A stretch of DNA of 64,000 nucleotides from Sulfitobacter sp. SK012 (GTDB lineage Bacteria; Pseudomonadota; Alphaproteobacteria; Rhodobacterales; Rhodobacteraceae): assembly GCF_003352085.1 (NCBI RefSeq), contig NZ_CP025805.1:124001-188000 (forward strand), given 5' to 3'. The notes below the pieces were generated by a model. That model worked only from the letters and a program-made list of their open reading frames with translations. It had not been told where the DNA came from and did no database searches. Made by a program: the position numbers and the translations under genes. Positions 56,470 through 64,000 of the stretch are shown in pieces. The first letter of the stretch is position 1, and each line of letters opens with the position of its first letter.

Positions 56470-57066
56470 TCAGGCCACACCGCCTCCGATCCTCGCATCC
56501 TCCAGCAACTCCCGATCTGGCAGATCACGCAAGCTTTCCAAATCGAACGCCACCAGAAACACTTCTGTGGTCACGAATGTGTAGGGCGCACCACGCTTCG
56601 GGCTGCGCGGACCAGTGGTGATCAACTCACGCGTATGTGGTCGACCGATCAGATCGCGGCTAATCTCTTTGCCGAAGATGTCTTTCAGTCCGTCGCGGGT
56701 GACCGGCTGGTGATATGCCACGACCGCAAGTACCGCGATATCAAACGCGTCAAGATCTAGGTTTTGTCTGCCTACATCGGCAGCAGTCTGAATGAAGGGG
56801 CCGTAGGCAGGCTGTGTGCGCAGCATCCATGCGTCACCAACGCAGGCTATTTCATACGGGCGGTCGATCAGCTCGGTGGATAGTTCCTCGATCAGCAGAT
56901 CGATCGACGCCCCCTAGCTGACGACACGCGCCAAGTCTTTGCGGCGAACTGGTGACGCTGAAGCAAACAATACAGCCTCAATCCGGCGCATCCACTCGCG
57001 CCAACGCAACTCAGCTGGCAAGCCTTCAAGGGCGCGATCAAAGTCAGGTTCGGGGCGCTTTGCCAT
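56470..57066 (-). pseudogene. ScpB-like chromosome-segregation protein gene with one nonsense codon
   Basis: From the ATG at 57066 the frame reads MAKRPEPDFDRALEGLPAEL, then MRRIEAVLFASASPVRRKDL and ARVVS, TAG (56915-56917), GASIDLLIEELSTELIDRPY, and runs open to 56470 with LAVVAYHQPVTRDGLKDIFG and ELITTGPRSPKRGAPYTFVT. These are the winged-helix blocks of ScpB, the SMC-condensin subunit, in the plasmid-type version that accompanies DUF1403. The stop probably arose from CAG. An internal start near 56826 would leave only the second half. Confidence 0.82.
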
Positions 57067-57068
57067 CG

Positions 57069-57650
57069 TCAGACCCCATAAAGACGAAACATGTCCCGCC
57101 CAGTCAGTTCCCGAACGACACCCAGTTTCACCAATCGGTCACAAATCCTGCGCGCACCCCGGTCTGACAGTGGCAGCGCCGCAGGCATAACGGCATCACG
57201 CATCAAAAACATCTGAACCGCTTCCCCTGCCCCCTTGGCCCGCAGTTTAGGCACAACTGCCTCTAATCATGCCGCTCTGCGGGCAAGATCATATGCCACT
57301 TGAACTGCATCTTTTGCTGAGGCGGCTAAGGATCGGTGACACGCCTTTCGAAGCGCGTCCCCAGTCTTTCTCAGATCACGTGCCGTTAGATTGGTAGCAA
57401 GAAGTGGGACGAGGTGTTCCCAGCCCATTGCCTGCGCAAGCGCTGCGTCGGCGAGGATCAAGGCCACCTCCTCTGAACACGGACTTTCCGACAGCACTGC
57501 CTCAATAACCATTGCCGCAAGATTGACGGAGCCGCCCTGCCCCCATCCAACCACGCGGCAATCTGACTGATGTCTTGTGCGGGTAATGCGCGATGCAGCG
57601 CCTCGAGTGAGGCTGGTCTTTCAACAGCACGCCGCCAGCATTGACAGACT
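57069..57650 (-). pseudogene. DUF1403 family gene, truncated by IS6 and broken
   Basis: The C-terminal two thirds read GGSVNLAAMVIEAVLSESPC, LADAALAQAMGWEHLVPLLA, then a TGA at 57267-57269, LEAVVPKLRAKGAGEAVQMF and LPLSDRGARRICDRLVKLGV to VRELTGRDMFRLYGV. Upstream, after a frameshift, PASLEALHRALPAQDISQIA precedes WLDGG. The 5' end stops at the IS6 terminal repeat (57651). The gene ends 2 bp before ScpB, the usual DUF1403-scpB order. The role of DUF1403 is unknown, probably plasmid maintenance together with ScpB. Confidence 0.75.
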
Positions 57651-58062
57651 GGTTCTGTCGCAAACTTTTAGAATATGGGCATGCTTGGTAACTGTCACAT
57701 CCCGGACAGTAGTATGGCTGTTACTTGAACAACTCCGGTTTGAGTTTGTGCCAGTCCTTCATCGCTTGCAAGGGCGTCTTGCTGCCTAGGGCTGACTGAG
57801 GAAGTTGCTGGTTATAGAGCCAGACATATCGATGCAGGGTGGCTTCTAGTTCCTCCCAAGATTGGAAGTGGTGGCTTTGTAAGACGTCCTCAATCCGGCC
57901 GTTAAATCGCTCAACCATGCCGTTGGTTTGCGGCGACATCGGCGGCGTCAGGCGGTGGTCGATTTCCAGTTCGACACAAAGCTTGTCGAACTCATGGCTG
58001 CCGGTTTGGGCGCGTTTACGCAGGCCAAAGAGACGGTCGGTGAATTCTTTTCCATTGCCCAT

Positions 58063-58100
58063 TGCCCAGCAGGGTATTGCGCAGCAATGTCCCGAGAGGG
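58063..58100. repeat. Short palindromic repeat, copy 1
   Basis: This 38-bp unit (core AGGGTATTGCGCAGCAATGT, ending CCCGAGAGGG) shares 34 of 38 bases with copy 2 at 58267. It forms a hairpin with stem ATTGC/GCAAT around GCA, extended by GGGT and CCC on the outside. It interrupts the transposase where ILTDNGKEF is expected; about 44 bp are extra. Confidence 0.8.
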
Positions 58101-58266
58101 GGTGAGTATGGTTCGGATGCGTATCGGGCAGGACCGCTCCAAGTCACGCAGAAAGCGGCGCGCATTGGCCGCTGTCTTACGGTTGTAAACGCGGATGAAG
58201 ACCCAACGGGTGGCCCGGTCAATCGCGACAAACAGGTAGCGGCGGGACGTTTGATCCGCCATTCAC

Positions 58267-58304
58267 TGCCCGTCAGGGTATCGCGCAGCGATGTCCCGAG
58301 AGGG
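58267..58304. repeat. Short palindromic repeat, copy 2
   Basis: This is the same unit in the same orientation (core AGGGTATCGCGCAGCGATGT). Its stem is ATCGC/GCGAT, so the two stem differences from copy 1 compensate each other. It interrupts the transposase between KYLP and the expected QMADQTSRR; about 45 bp are extra. Confidence 0.8.
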
Positions 58305-58881
58305 TGAGGCAGGTATTTCACATCGATGTGGATGTACCCTGGTTCATAAGCTTTGAAGCCACTGTGCTTGGGACGGGCCGCCTTTCCCTTGAGATCACGC
58401 AGGTTGCCCACGCCGTGCCGTCGCAGACACCTATCCAAGCCCGAGCGTGACACATCCGGGTTCAGGAATTCCCGCACCACAGCCAGCAGGTCATCCAGCG
58501 AGACAAGCAGCGTCTTACGCAGCGCAACCGCGACAGCCTCCTGCGCCGGCGTCAGCGTCGTTTGCAGTCGATGAGCGGTATGGCTGCGGTCATGTACACT
58601 GTCGCGCTTGCGCCATTTCCACACTGTCTGTTCGGTTGTACCGTACCGTTCCGCCAGAACCCATGCGAGCTCGTCGCTCTCTTGAATCGCCGCCCGAATC
58701 TTGGGTGTCTTCGTAGCCTGACTGTGAAGATTGATCAGCATTGGGCGTCCTCCCGGGCTTCCTCAAAAACCGATCTTGCGATGAAAAACGCAGAACGGCG
58801 AGAATCTATGTGATCGTCCGGGTTGGAGCAGGTAACCTGTGGTAGACGCCGCCTTTTGAATTCGAGGGTGAGCATCAAAAC

Positions 58882-59362
58882 GTGACGACTTACTTCAAAG
58901 GCAGCCACGATCCCAGATCCGTGATCCTGTACGCTGTGTTTTTCTATGTACGATATGCCGTTTCGTATCGTGATCTGGAGGAGATTATGGCGGAACGTGG
59001 GGATGAGGCCGTGGCAACCGCATTCTTTTGCCCGCGCGATCGGGAACAATGGCTTCCTCGACAGGGTGGTAATCGACAAAAGCGGGGCAAACCTCGCCAG
59101 GCTGCAGAACATGAATTGCCTTTTGTTGTTGAACGGTTGGTTTTGGCTGATCGATGTCTTGCAGGTCAAATATCTGAACAACATCATTGAACAGGACCAC
59201 AGGTTCATCAAGAAACTGACCAAGCAAATGAAAGGATTCAAATCCTTCATCTCTGCCTAGGCAACACTGGAAGGCATCGAAGTCGCGCACATGATCCACT
59301 AACGACAATTCAAGGAGACCGGCCAATCCGCGTTCCAGCAATTCGTGGCGCTCATTGGATAA
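58882..59362 (+). pseudogene. IS6-family transposase remnant
   Basis: The frame begins TTYFKGSHDPRSVILYAVFF then YVRYAVSYRDLEEIMAERG, the N-terminal block of IS6/IS26-type transposases. A large internal deletion and frameshift follow, and the text resumes VVIDKSGANLARLQNMNCLL, LQVKYLNNIIEQDHRFIKKL, TKQMKGFKSFISA, a TAG, then ATLEGIEVAHMIH. The DDE centre is lost. Confidence 0.85.
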
Positions 59363-59510
59363 CTGTGTCCAGAGCAATGCTTGAAACCCAAATTTACCAA
59401 AATTTGCAACAGAACCGTCTCAAATCAGACAAGGTAATATCAAGTGCATCGCCGCCCACTACCCAACCTCGGTGTTCCCAAAAGCTCAGACGAAAATAGC
59501 TAGGTGACCC

Positions 59511-61964
59511 TCACAGCCAACCCTTCAATATGAACACGCTTAGATCGACACCGGACGGCGCGTACCATCCGCCAGTGGCGTACTTGGCACCGAGTTTTTG
59601 CGCGACATCCTTGTTGCCGTAGGGAATTCGCAGTGGCGTGTTTACAGCGACATCCAACTGGACGACGGCGGACGGATGCGTCGTATCCACTAAAGCCGTA
59701 GTTGGCCTGGGCTTTCCTGCCCTCTTTCTTGACTTGGAGGATTTTTCTGTTGTTGGTTTAGAATTCTTCGCAACGGGCTTGCTGCGCCCCTTGCCAGACT
59801 TCGCACTCTGGTTCTTGTCGATCCACAATGACATTATGGAAGAGCTGGCCTTGGCCTCGTCGGGTATCACAACACCTTTTTCCCGCGCGATGCTTTCAGA
59901 AAATGATAATTGTGCCAAGCTTGGTAGTCTTGCATTCGGATCGCAAACCGTTTTCCCGTCAACGCGCTCCGCTCTCTTAGGGGCGTGCTGCTCGAGAAAT
60001 GAACGGCAGATCGATCCCGATTTGGTGTATCCAGCTGGGGGCTTGATGCCCTTCTGGCGCGCCAAGTTGTCGGCGAAACGCTTCATTGAGGTCGTCGGTG
60101 GCCGTCCGTTGCCCCTGCCCTTCGGTTCAAAAACAAGCACGGGCGACACGCCGTTCGGCGGGCCTGCCACGATCTTGCCGATGATACGCTGGGCAACGTC
60201 ACAAACAGCATCGATGGCGCTCACCATTTCCTGTTTGCCGAGGACAACATCGTCGAGCAGGCATTCGAGACGCGCTGTCACGCCAGGATCGACCAAGGCC
60301 GGGTCTGCCTCTTGGAGAACACCAAACAACTTTATCCCGGTATCGGTGGGCACAATGTTCTTGCCCTGTGTAATAAGAAAACCCTGCCGCTTCAATCCGC
60401 CGATGATCTCAGCGCGGGTCGCCGGCGTGCCGATGCCCTTGGCTTCCTTCAGCCTGTCACGCAAACCCTCGTCATCGATAAAGCGCCAAGCCTGCTGCAT
60501 GGCTTCGATCAAGGTTCCTTCGTTATAGCGCGGCGGCGGTCGAGTTTCCTTTTTCTCCACAGTCGGATCTCTTAGACGCGCGATCTCTCCGTTTAGCATC
60601 TGCGGAAGCAACTGCGCATCGTCGCTCTTTTCATTGGCAGGTTTCCAGTCCGGAAACGCCCTCCGCCAACCAAGATCAATGGGTTGGCGACCGCTGGCTT
60701 TGAAAGGAAAGCTGTCTACATCGAGCGATACAGTTGTCTGGCGATAGCGAAAATCTGGCATGACTGCGGCTAGGTAGGCCCGTACGATCACGTCAAACAG
60801 TTTTTTCTCATCGACCGAAAGACGGGGCCAGACGTCCCTCAAACCCTCAATGGTGTTGACGTTGGGGATGACCGCGTGGTGGCTGGCTCCCTCCAATCCC
60901 TTGTCATAGAAACTGCCACTCTTACCTTTTCGGATAATGGGTTGTGCCGGCACAGGGATTGTTTTGAACGATTGGCCCACTTGCAATCCGGCAACGATCT
61001 GCGGCACGTCCCCGATCAGGTTCTCGGGTAGGTAGCGCACTTCGGCGCGCGGATAAGTGATGATCTTCTTGCCTTGACCGTCATAGAGCTCCTGAGCGAT
61101 CTCCAGCGTCTTTGCCGCAGCCCAGCCGAAACGCGAAGCACAGAGTTTTTGGAGTGAGGGCAGATCGTGCAATTTGGGGGGACGTTGACGCTTATCCTCG
61201 ACACGCACGCTGAGCGGCCCCTCGAAGTTACGCGCGGCACCAACCGCGGCCTCGGCACCCTCACGCTTGAGAATTCGATCACGTGGTGCATGTCGCATCC
61301 TGAATTCACCGCCCTCAATCATGGCGGTGGCGACAATTTCGAAGTAGATTACGGGACTGAATTTGCGGATTTCCAGTTCGCGCTTGCAGACGATGGCTAG
61401 GGTCGGGGTTTTGACACGCCCAACGCCGATGACCCCCTTGGCACCTTTGCCAAGGATGACGGTCGCGGTACGGGTCAGTGACAAATTGTAGATCTGATCG
61501 GCCTGGCGGCGCGCAACGGCAGCGGCATAAAGTCGGGCGTATTCTGAGTTGGGTTTGGCCCGATCAAAAGACTGCCGTATGGTCTGGGCGTCTTGAGCAG
61601 TAAACAGCACACGCATAACCTGTCCTCGATACTTGTAATGTTCAAGGATCTCCTGGCCGATGAGTTGCCCTTCTCGGTCACAATCAGTGGCAAGCCAGAC
61701 CTGCTTGGCCGTGCGTAACGCCTCACGAATTGCTTTGAGCTTGGCCGCTTTGTTGCCACCCTTTGCCGGTCGTGTACCGTAAAGCTCCCGAGGGCGAAGC
61801 AGAACCGGGGACCACCGCTTCCATTCCGGCACCACATCCTCCGGTTCGAGTAAGTCAAACAAGTGCCCCTCAGCCGGTAGAACCACCCCATAGCGAGACC
61901 CAACGGCTATACGGACATCTTTAGCTTGGCTCGTTTTTTCTGTGATAACGATCTGATCGGCCAT
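59511..61964 (-). CDS. topB: DNA topoisomerase III (type IA) with C-terminal DUF5710-like domain
   Basis: The start at 61964 gives MADQIVITEKTSQAKDVRIA, the N-terminal Toprim strand; an upstream extension has no family match. In this 817-residue protein, Toprim residues include the DCDREGQLIGQEIL motif (IWLATDCDREG). The active-site Tyr304 lies in KKIITYPRAEVRYLPE. Further blocks are GVGRVKTPTLAIVCKRE and GIGTPATRAEIIGGLKRQGF. A Lys/Ser-rich linker precedes a final 60-residue unit (LRIPYGNKDVAQKLGAKYAT, then WYAPSGVDLSVF), which matches DUF5710, a small domain found on plasmid and mobile-element DNA enzymes. It is probably needed for plasmid decatenation or transfer. Confidence 0.93.
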   Translation of the reverse strand: MADQIVITEKTSQAKDVRIAVGSRYGVVLPAEGHLFDLLEPEDVVPEWKRWSPVLLRPRELYGTRPAKGGNKAAKLKAIREALRTAKQVWLATDCDREGQLIGQEILEHYKYRGQVMRVLFTAQDAQTIRQSFDRAKPNSEYARLYAAAVARRQADQIYNLSLTRTATVILGKGAKGVIGVGRVKTPTLAIVCKRELEIRKFSPVIYFEIVATAMIEGGEFRMRHAPRDRILKREGAEAAVGAARNFEGPLSVRVEDKRQRPPKLHDLPSLQKLCASRFGWAAAKTLEIAQELYDGQGKKIITYPRAEVRYLPENLIGDVPQIVAGLQVGQSFKTIPVPAQPIIRKGKSGSFYDKGLEGASHHAVIPNVNTIEGLRDVWPRLSVDEKKLFDVIVRAYLAAVMPDFRYRQTTVSLDVDSFPFKASGRQPIDLGWRRAFPDWKPANEKSDDAQLLPQMLNGEIARLRDPTVEKKETRPPPRYNEGTLIEAMQQAWRFIDDEGLRDRLKEAKGIGTPATRAEIIGGLKRQGFLITQGKNIVPTDTGIKLFGVLQEADPALVDPGVTARLECLLDDVVLGKQEMVSAIDAVCDVAQRIIGKIVAGPPNGVSPVLVFEPKGRGNGRPPTTSMKRFADNLARQKGIKPPAGYTKSGSICRSFLEQHAPKRAERVDGKTVCDPNARLPSLAQLSFSESIAREKGVVIPDEAKASSSIMSLWIDKNQSAKSGKGRSKPVAKNSKPTTEKSSKSRKRAGKPRPTTALVDTTHPSAVVQLDVAVNTPLRIPYGNKDVAQKLGAKYATGGWYAPSGVDLSVFILKGWL

Positions 61965-62438
61965 GACTAACTCATTCAAAAGTGAGTTTAACTGTATCGG
62001 AACATATAGTGAACAATACCTATTCGCAACTGAGACTTTGACCAGCACTTGTATCTTCAGGTAGCCTTCCATGGCAGGTTTCGAGCTAAAATTGTGTTTG
62101 CAATATTGATGAGCTTTCTGGCGAATCGATGACACGCCCAGACACCATGGGAGAAAATGCAACCAGGGAGCGGAAAGCCCTTCAGGCGAGATTGGGAACT
62201 TTGGCTGAACAAGTCTGCCCGCTAAGTATGAGGCAAGAGCTGTTCACCAACTTGGCAAAGGTATTTGCACGCTCAAGCAAAGCGATTTCGATATTTGGGT
62301 AAATATGCTACTATCGAACGAACCGGGCGCGAAAGATGGTGTGTTCGGAGAAAAGAAACTCCCCGAGGCGGGTCAGGCTGTGTTGTCTGTCGTAACCCAA
62401 AGCCATTTCAAGGCACGCTTTCCGGGAGGGATAACCCA
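61965..62438. other. 474-bp divergent gap between topB and the small barrel protein
   Basis: Immediately before the topB start is the inverted repeat AACTCA-N8-TGAGTT (61969-61988), which could be an operator or a 5' hairpin. I see no FNR box and no other gene. A ribosome-binding site GGGAGG precedes 62439. Confidence 0.4.
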
Positions 62439-63053
62439 ATGACTTCACCAAAATATATGATGATTACCGTGGCAAAATGCGCCCCGCAGCAATACGACCA
62501 CGTGATTGAACACCTTAACGGCCTGGCGAGCGATCTCAAGAAAGGTGCGGGTGCGGCCACGACTCGGCACGGAATCATTGCGACCGGAGAGCACACTGGC
62601 CAGATCATTCTGTTTCAGACCTACGCAGAGATGAACGGTATCGACCGGGCTTTCGGAGTGTACGAGACGTCTTCCGCCTACAAGGGGCTGGTGCACGACC
62701 TTGGTATATCGGTCACGCTCAGGAATATCCTGCGAATCGAGGACGTGGGGCTTCAGAACCCGTCCAGCAACGTTCCAGCCTACGGCGTGGTGACGCGTAC
62801 CGTTTCGCCGGGTCTGGATATGGACAAAATGGTTGACGTGGTGCCGCATTTCGAAAAGAGCGGCGCGATGGTGTTTCGATATTGCACGATCCTGACCGGC
62901 ACGGCAGCAGGTCACCGGCTATTGGTCGCCGGATATCCATCAATGGATGCGATTGAAAAAACGTATGACTCGCTCCGCGGTAGCGCCGAGTACAATGCCG
63001 TGCTTGAAACCCACGAAGTTGAGTGGAGAAATATCATTCGGATCACTGGTTAA
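62439..63053 (+). CDS. Hypothetical protein with two ferredoxin-like (dimeric alpha-beta barrel) repeats
   Basis: This 204-residue protein starts after GGGAGG. Residues 1-100 (MTSPKYMMITVAKCAPQQYD, HGIIATGEHTGQIILFQTYA) and 105-204 (AYGVVTRTVSPGLDMDKMVD, MVFRYCTILTGTAAGHRLLV) look like two copies of the same fold, similar to NIPSNAP/ABM-type dimeric alpha-beta barrels. The second ends GYPSMDAIEKTYDSLRGSAE. The function is unknown; such domains often bind small substrates or act as monooxygenases. It stands alone between topB and repA. Confidence 0.65.
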   Translation: MTSPKYMMITVAKCAPQQYDHVIEHLNGLASDLKKGAGAATTRHGIIATGEHTGQIILFQTYAEMNGIDRAFGVYETSSAYKGLVHDLGISVTLRNILRIEDVGLQNPSSNVPAYGVVTRTVSPGLDMDKMVDVVPHFEKSGAMVFRYCTILTGTAAGHRLLVAGYPSMDAIEKTYDSLRGSAEYNAVLETHEVEWRNIIRITG

Positions 63054-63474
63054 CAAATCTAGCTGCGTCCGCTCGACCCGGGCGCAGCCCCCAACAATGA
63101 AGTGCCGATGAATTGGCCGCACATTTATATCCAGTCACATGGTGACCTTGAGCTAGGTCGGCAGAAAGCTGACCGATTCCAATTATGGGTACTACGACTA
63201 GCTATTGGCCCTAGCGGTACAAACTCCACAATGTCATGCAAAACGCTGCATGAAATAAAAGATTTCTAACATTAACAAACTGTTATCGGCAAAATCGAAC
63301 CCACTACCCCAACACTACAACTGCTTGCGGCGCCACTTACAATTAAAAAAATGTTGCCTGGGGATAAGTTGCGTGTCATGAGTTCAATTGTCGCAAGCTG
63401 ACGCAAATCACGCTGTTTAGCGACGAAATGTAAATGGCCCACTAAGAGGCCGCCAGGGCAGAGTGAATTCGGAT
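63054..63474. other. 421-bp region upstream of repA
   Basis: No gene is recognised. It should contain the repABC promoter. I looked for the RepB-type centromere GTT-N4-GC-N4-AAC and did not find an exact copy; the nearest sequence, around GTTATCGGCAAAATCGAAC (63282), has the wrong spacing. Confidence 0.45.
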
Positions 63475-64000
63475 ATGAAAAATGTAGCAACAAGTCCCAT
63501 CGCAGCATCCATTGCGTCGAACGCTGCACGCCTGTCGGAAGCGCTTAACAATCATATGCGCAATAGCTTCCAGCCCGATAGCCGAAAAGCGCTGCGTAAG
63601 TTTCATCCTGCTGAAGTATCAGAGCTAACTGGCATCAGCATGTCCAACCTCAGGACACGCCATCAGGAAGGTGATTTCCCTGATGTAGAGACGGATTCCA
63701 GAGGGCGCAGGCTCTACACTGCGCAAGAGATTGACCAGATCCGCCACGTGATGGCAGAAACGGGTCGGAATGGTGAAACATACCTTCCTGGACGCCGCGA
63801 GAACGACTCCATTCAGGTGATTTCCATCGTCAACTTCAAAGGTGGTTCGAGCAAGACAACCAGTGCGATCCACTTAGCCCAACGCTACGCCCTCCGAGGC
63901 TATCGGGTTCTTGCGATTGACATGGACCCCCAAGCCAGCTTGACCACAATGTTTGGATACCGTCCCGAGATCGAATTTGCTGAGAGCGGGACGGTCTATG
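63475..64000 (+). CDS. repA: RepABC plasmid partitioning protein RepA (ParA-type ATPase), N-terminal part
   Basis: The frame is open from the ATG at 63475 to the window end (175 residues). Residues 1-110 contain a helix-turn-helix region (LRKFHPAEVSELTGISMSNL, DSRGRRLYTAQEIDQIRHVM), the DNA-binding part of RepA. Then comes the deviant Walker A IVNFKGGSSKTTSAIHLAQR (Lys122, Lys127) and the Walker A' strand VLAIDMDPQASLTTMFGY. This combination is that of RepA from repABC plasmids, which segregates the plasmid and represses the operon. repB and repC should follow outside the window. Confidence 0.92.
   Translation, partial: MKNVATSPIAASIASNAARLSEALNNHMRNSFQPDSRKALRKFHPAEVSELTGISMSNLRTRHQEGDFPDVETDSRGRRLYTAQEIDQIRHVMAETGRNGETYLPGRRENDSIQVISIVNFKGGSSKTTSAIHLAQRYALRGYRVLAIDMDPQASLTTMFGYRPEIEFAESGTVY

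Larger units (their letters stand above)
57693..58741. mobile_element. IS481-family element inside the IS6 element
   Basis: It begins with TGTCACATCCCGGACAGTAG at 57693, a typical IS481-type end. The right end cannot be identified after the transposase start at 58741. Its transposase is broken by two short palindromic insertions (58063 and 58267). Confidence 0.7.
57721..58741 (-). pseudogene. IS481-family transposase broken by two repeat insertions
   Basis: The first frame (from 58741) gives MLINLHSQATKTPKIRAAIQ, WVLAERYGTTEQTVWKWRKR, and GYIHIDVKYLP, the start of the DDE core. A repeat insertion then shifts the frame, which resumes as MADQTSRRYLFVAIDRATRW then VFIRVYNRKTAANARRFLRD. A second repeat insertion sits in the RTILTxxNGKEF motif. 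The last frame reads GKEFTDRLFGLRKRAQTGSH, LTPPMSPQTNGMVERFNGRI (with the final Glu) and on to 57721. Without the two insertions the transposase would be complete. Confidence 0.88.
57651..59416. mobile_element. IS6-family element containing a nested IS481 element
   Basis: The left terminal repeat GGTTCTGTCGCAAA is at 57651 and the right one, read inward, GGTTCTGTTGCAAA, ends at 59416. The element would normally be under 1 kb; it is 1766 bp because an IS481 element was inserted at 57693. The flanks show no matching 8-bp duplication, so the ends may have been rearranged. It truncates DUF1403. Confidence 0.7.

Noticed and set aside
63282..63300. GTTATCGGCAAAATCGAAC as a possible RepB centromere (parS)
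   Set aside because: The arms GTT and AAC are 19 bp apart overall instead of 16, and the central GC is off-centre.

Overview
The window looks like part of a RepABC-type plasmid or chromid from an alphaproteobacterium of the Roseobacter group (Rhodobacteraceae). The reasons are a RepA/ParA-type partition gene running off the right edge, Rhodobacteraceae-like protein families (DUF1403 beside ScpB, class I PhaC, FnrL-type sites) and a heavy load of insertion sequences. The many insertion sequences and broken genes resemble Octadecabacter-like genomes, but the genus cannot be fixed by eye.

Layout. 0-3.7 kb: the 5' part of a BisC/DMSO-reductase-type molybdoenzyme, divergent from a large N,N-dimethylformamidase-like protein, then a small c-type cytochrome. 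3.7-9 kb: IS5 debris, a formate/nitrite-type channel, a universal stress protein with a broken cytochrome c gene, a YtfJ/YtfI (GerW-DUF2953) pair and a PolX-type helix-hairpin-helix protein. 9.5-16.2 kb: a complete N-type rotary ATPase operon (atpDCQRBEFAG) led by a small coupled ORF. 16.7-22.6 kb: phaC, fabI-like, MaoC::phosphotransacylase fusion, acetate kinase, then a phasin. 23.6-28.9 kb: AMP-dependent acyl-CoA ligase, fused 2-oxoacid dehydrogenase E1, lipoyl E2, acyl carrier protein. 29-34.4 kb: SpoIIAA-like protein; an operon of class II glutamine amidotransferase, LOG-family enzyme and beta-CASP nuclease, divergent from an ATP-grasp protein. 34.4-38.9 kb: redox-disulfide protein plus permease, DUF3775, DUF2267, broken Hsp20, tandem UspA, SulP remnant. 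39-48.5 kb: two ABC export systems (DevBCA type and HlyD-RbbA-YhhJ type) separated by an IS5 element. 49-56.2 kb: tandem UspA, an IS256 element with a perfect target duplication, broken polymer-forming and DUF2267 genes, M50 protease, VIT1/CCC1 transporter, CaCA exchanger. 56.5-59.5 kb: decayed ScpB/DUF1403 cut by nested IS6 and IS481 elements. 59.5-64 kb: topoisomerase III and repA.

The unifying signal is a recurrent 14-bp palindrome matching the FNR/FnrL box (TTGAT-N4-ATCAA). Thirteen convincing copies and two weak ones stand in front of nearly every transcription unit between 3.7 and 55.2 kb, and I saw none to the right of that. The stretch therefore reads as one plasmid-borne low-oxygen regulon. 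An ATP-driven ion pump, polyhydroxybutyrate granules, substrate-level ATP formation through acyl-phosphate, stress proteins, metal/ion transporters and protein quality control would be switched on together when oxygen falls. The region is also decaying: about a dozen genes carry frameshifts, nonsense codons or truncations, and some remnants show the cluster was once larger.
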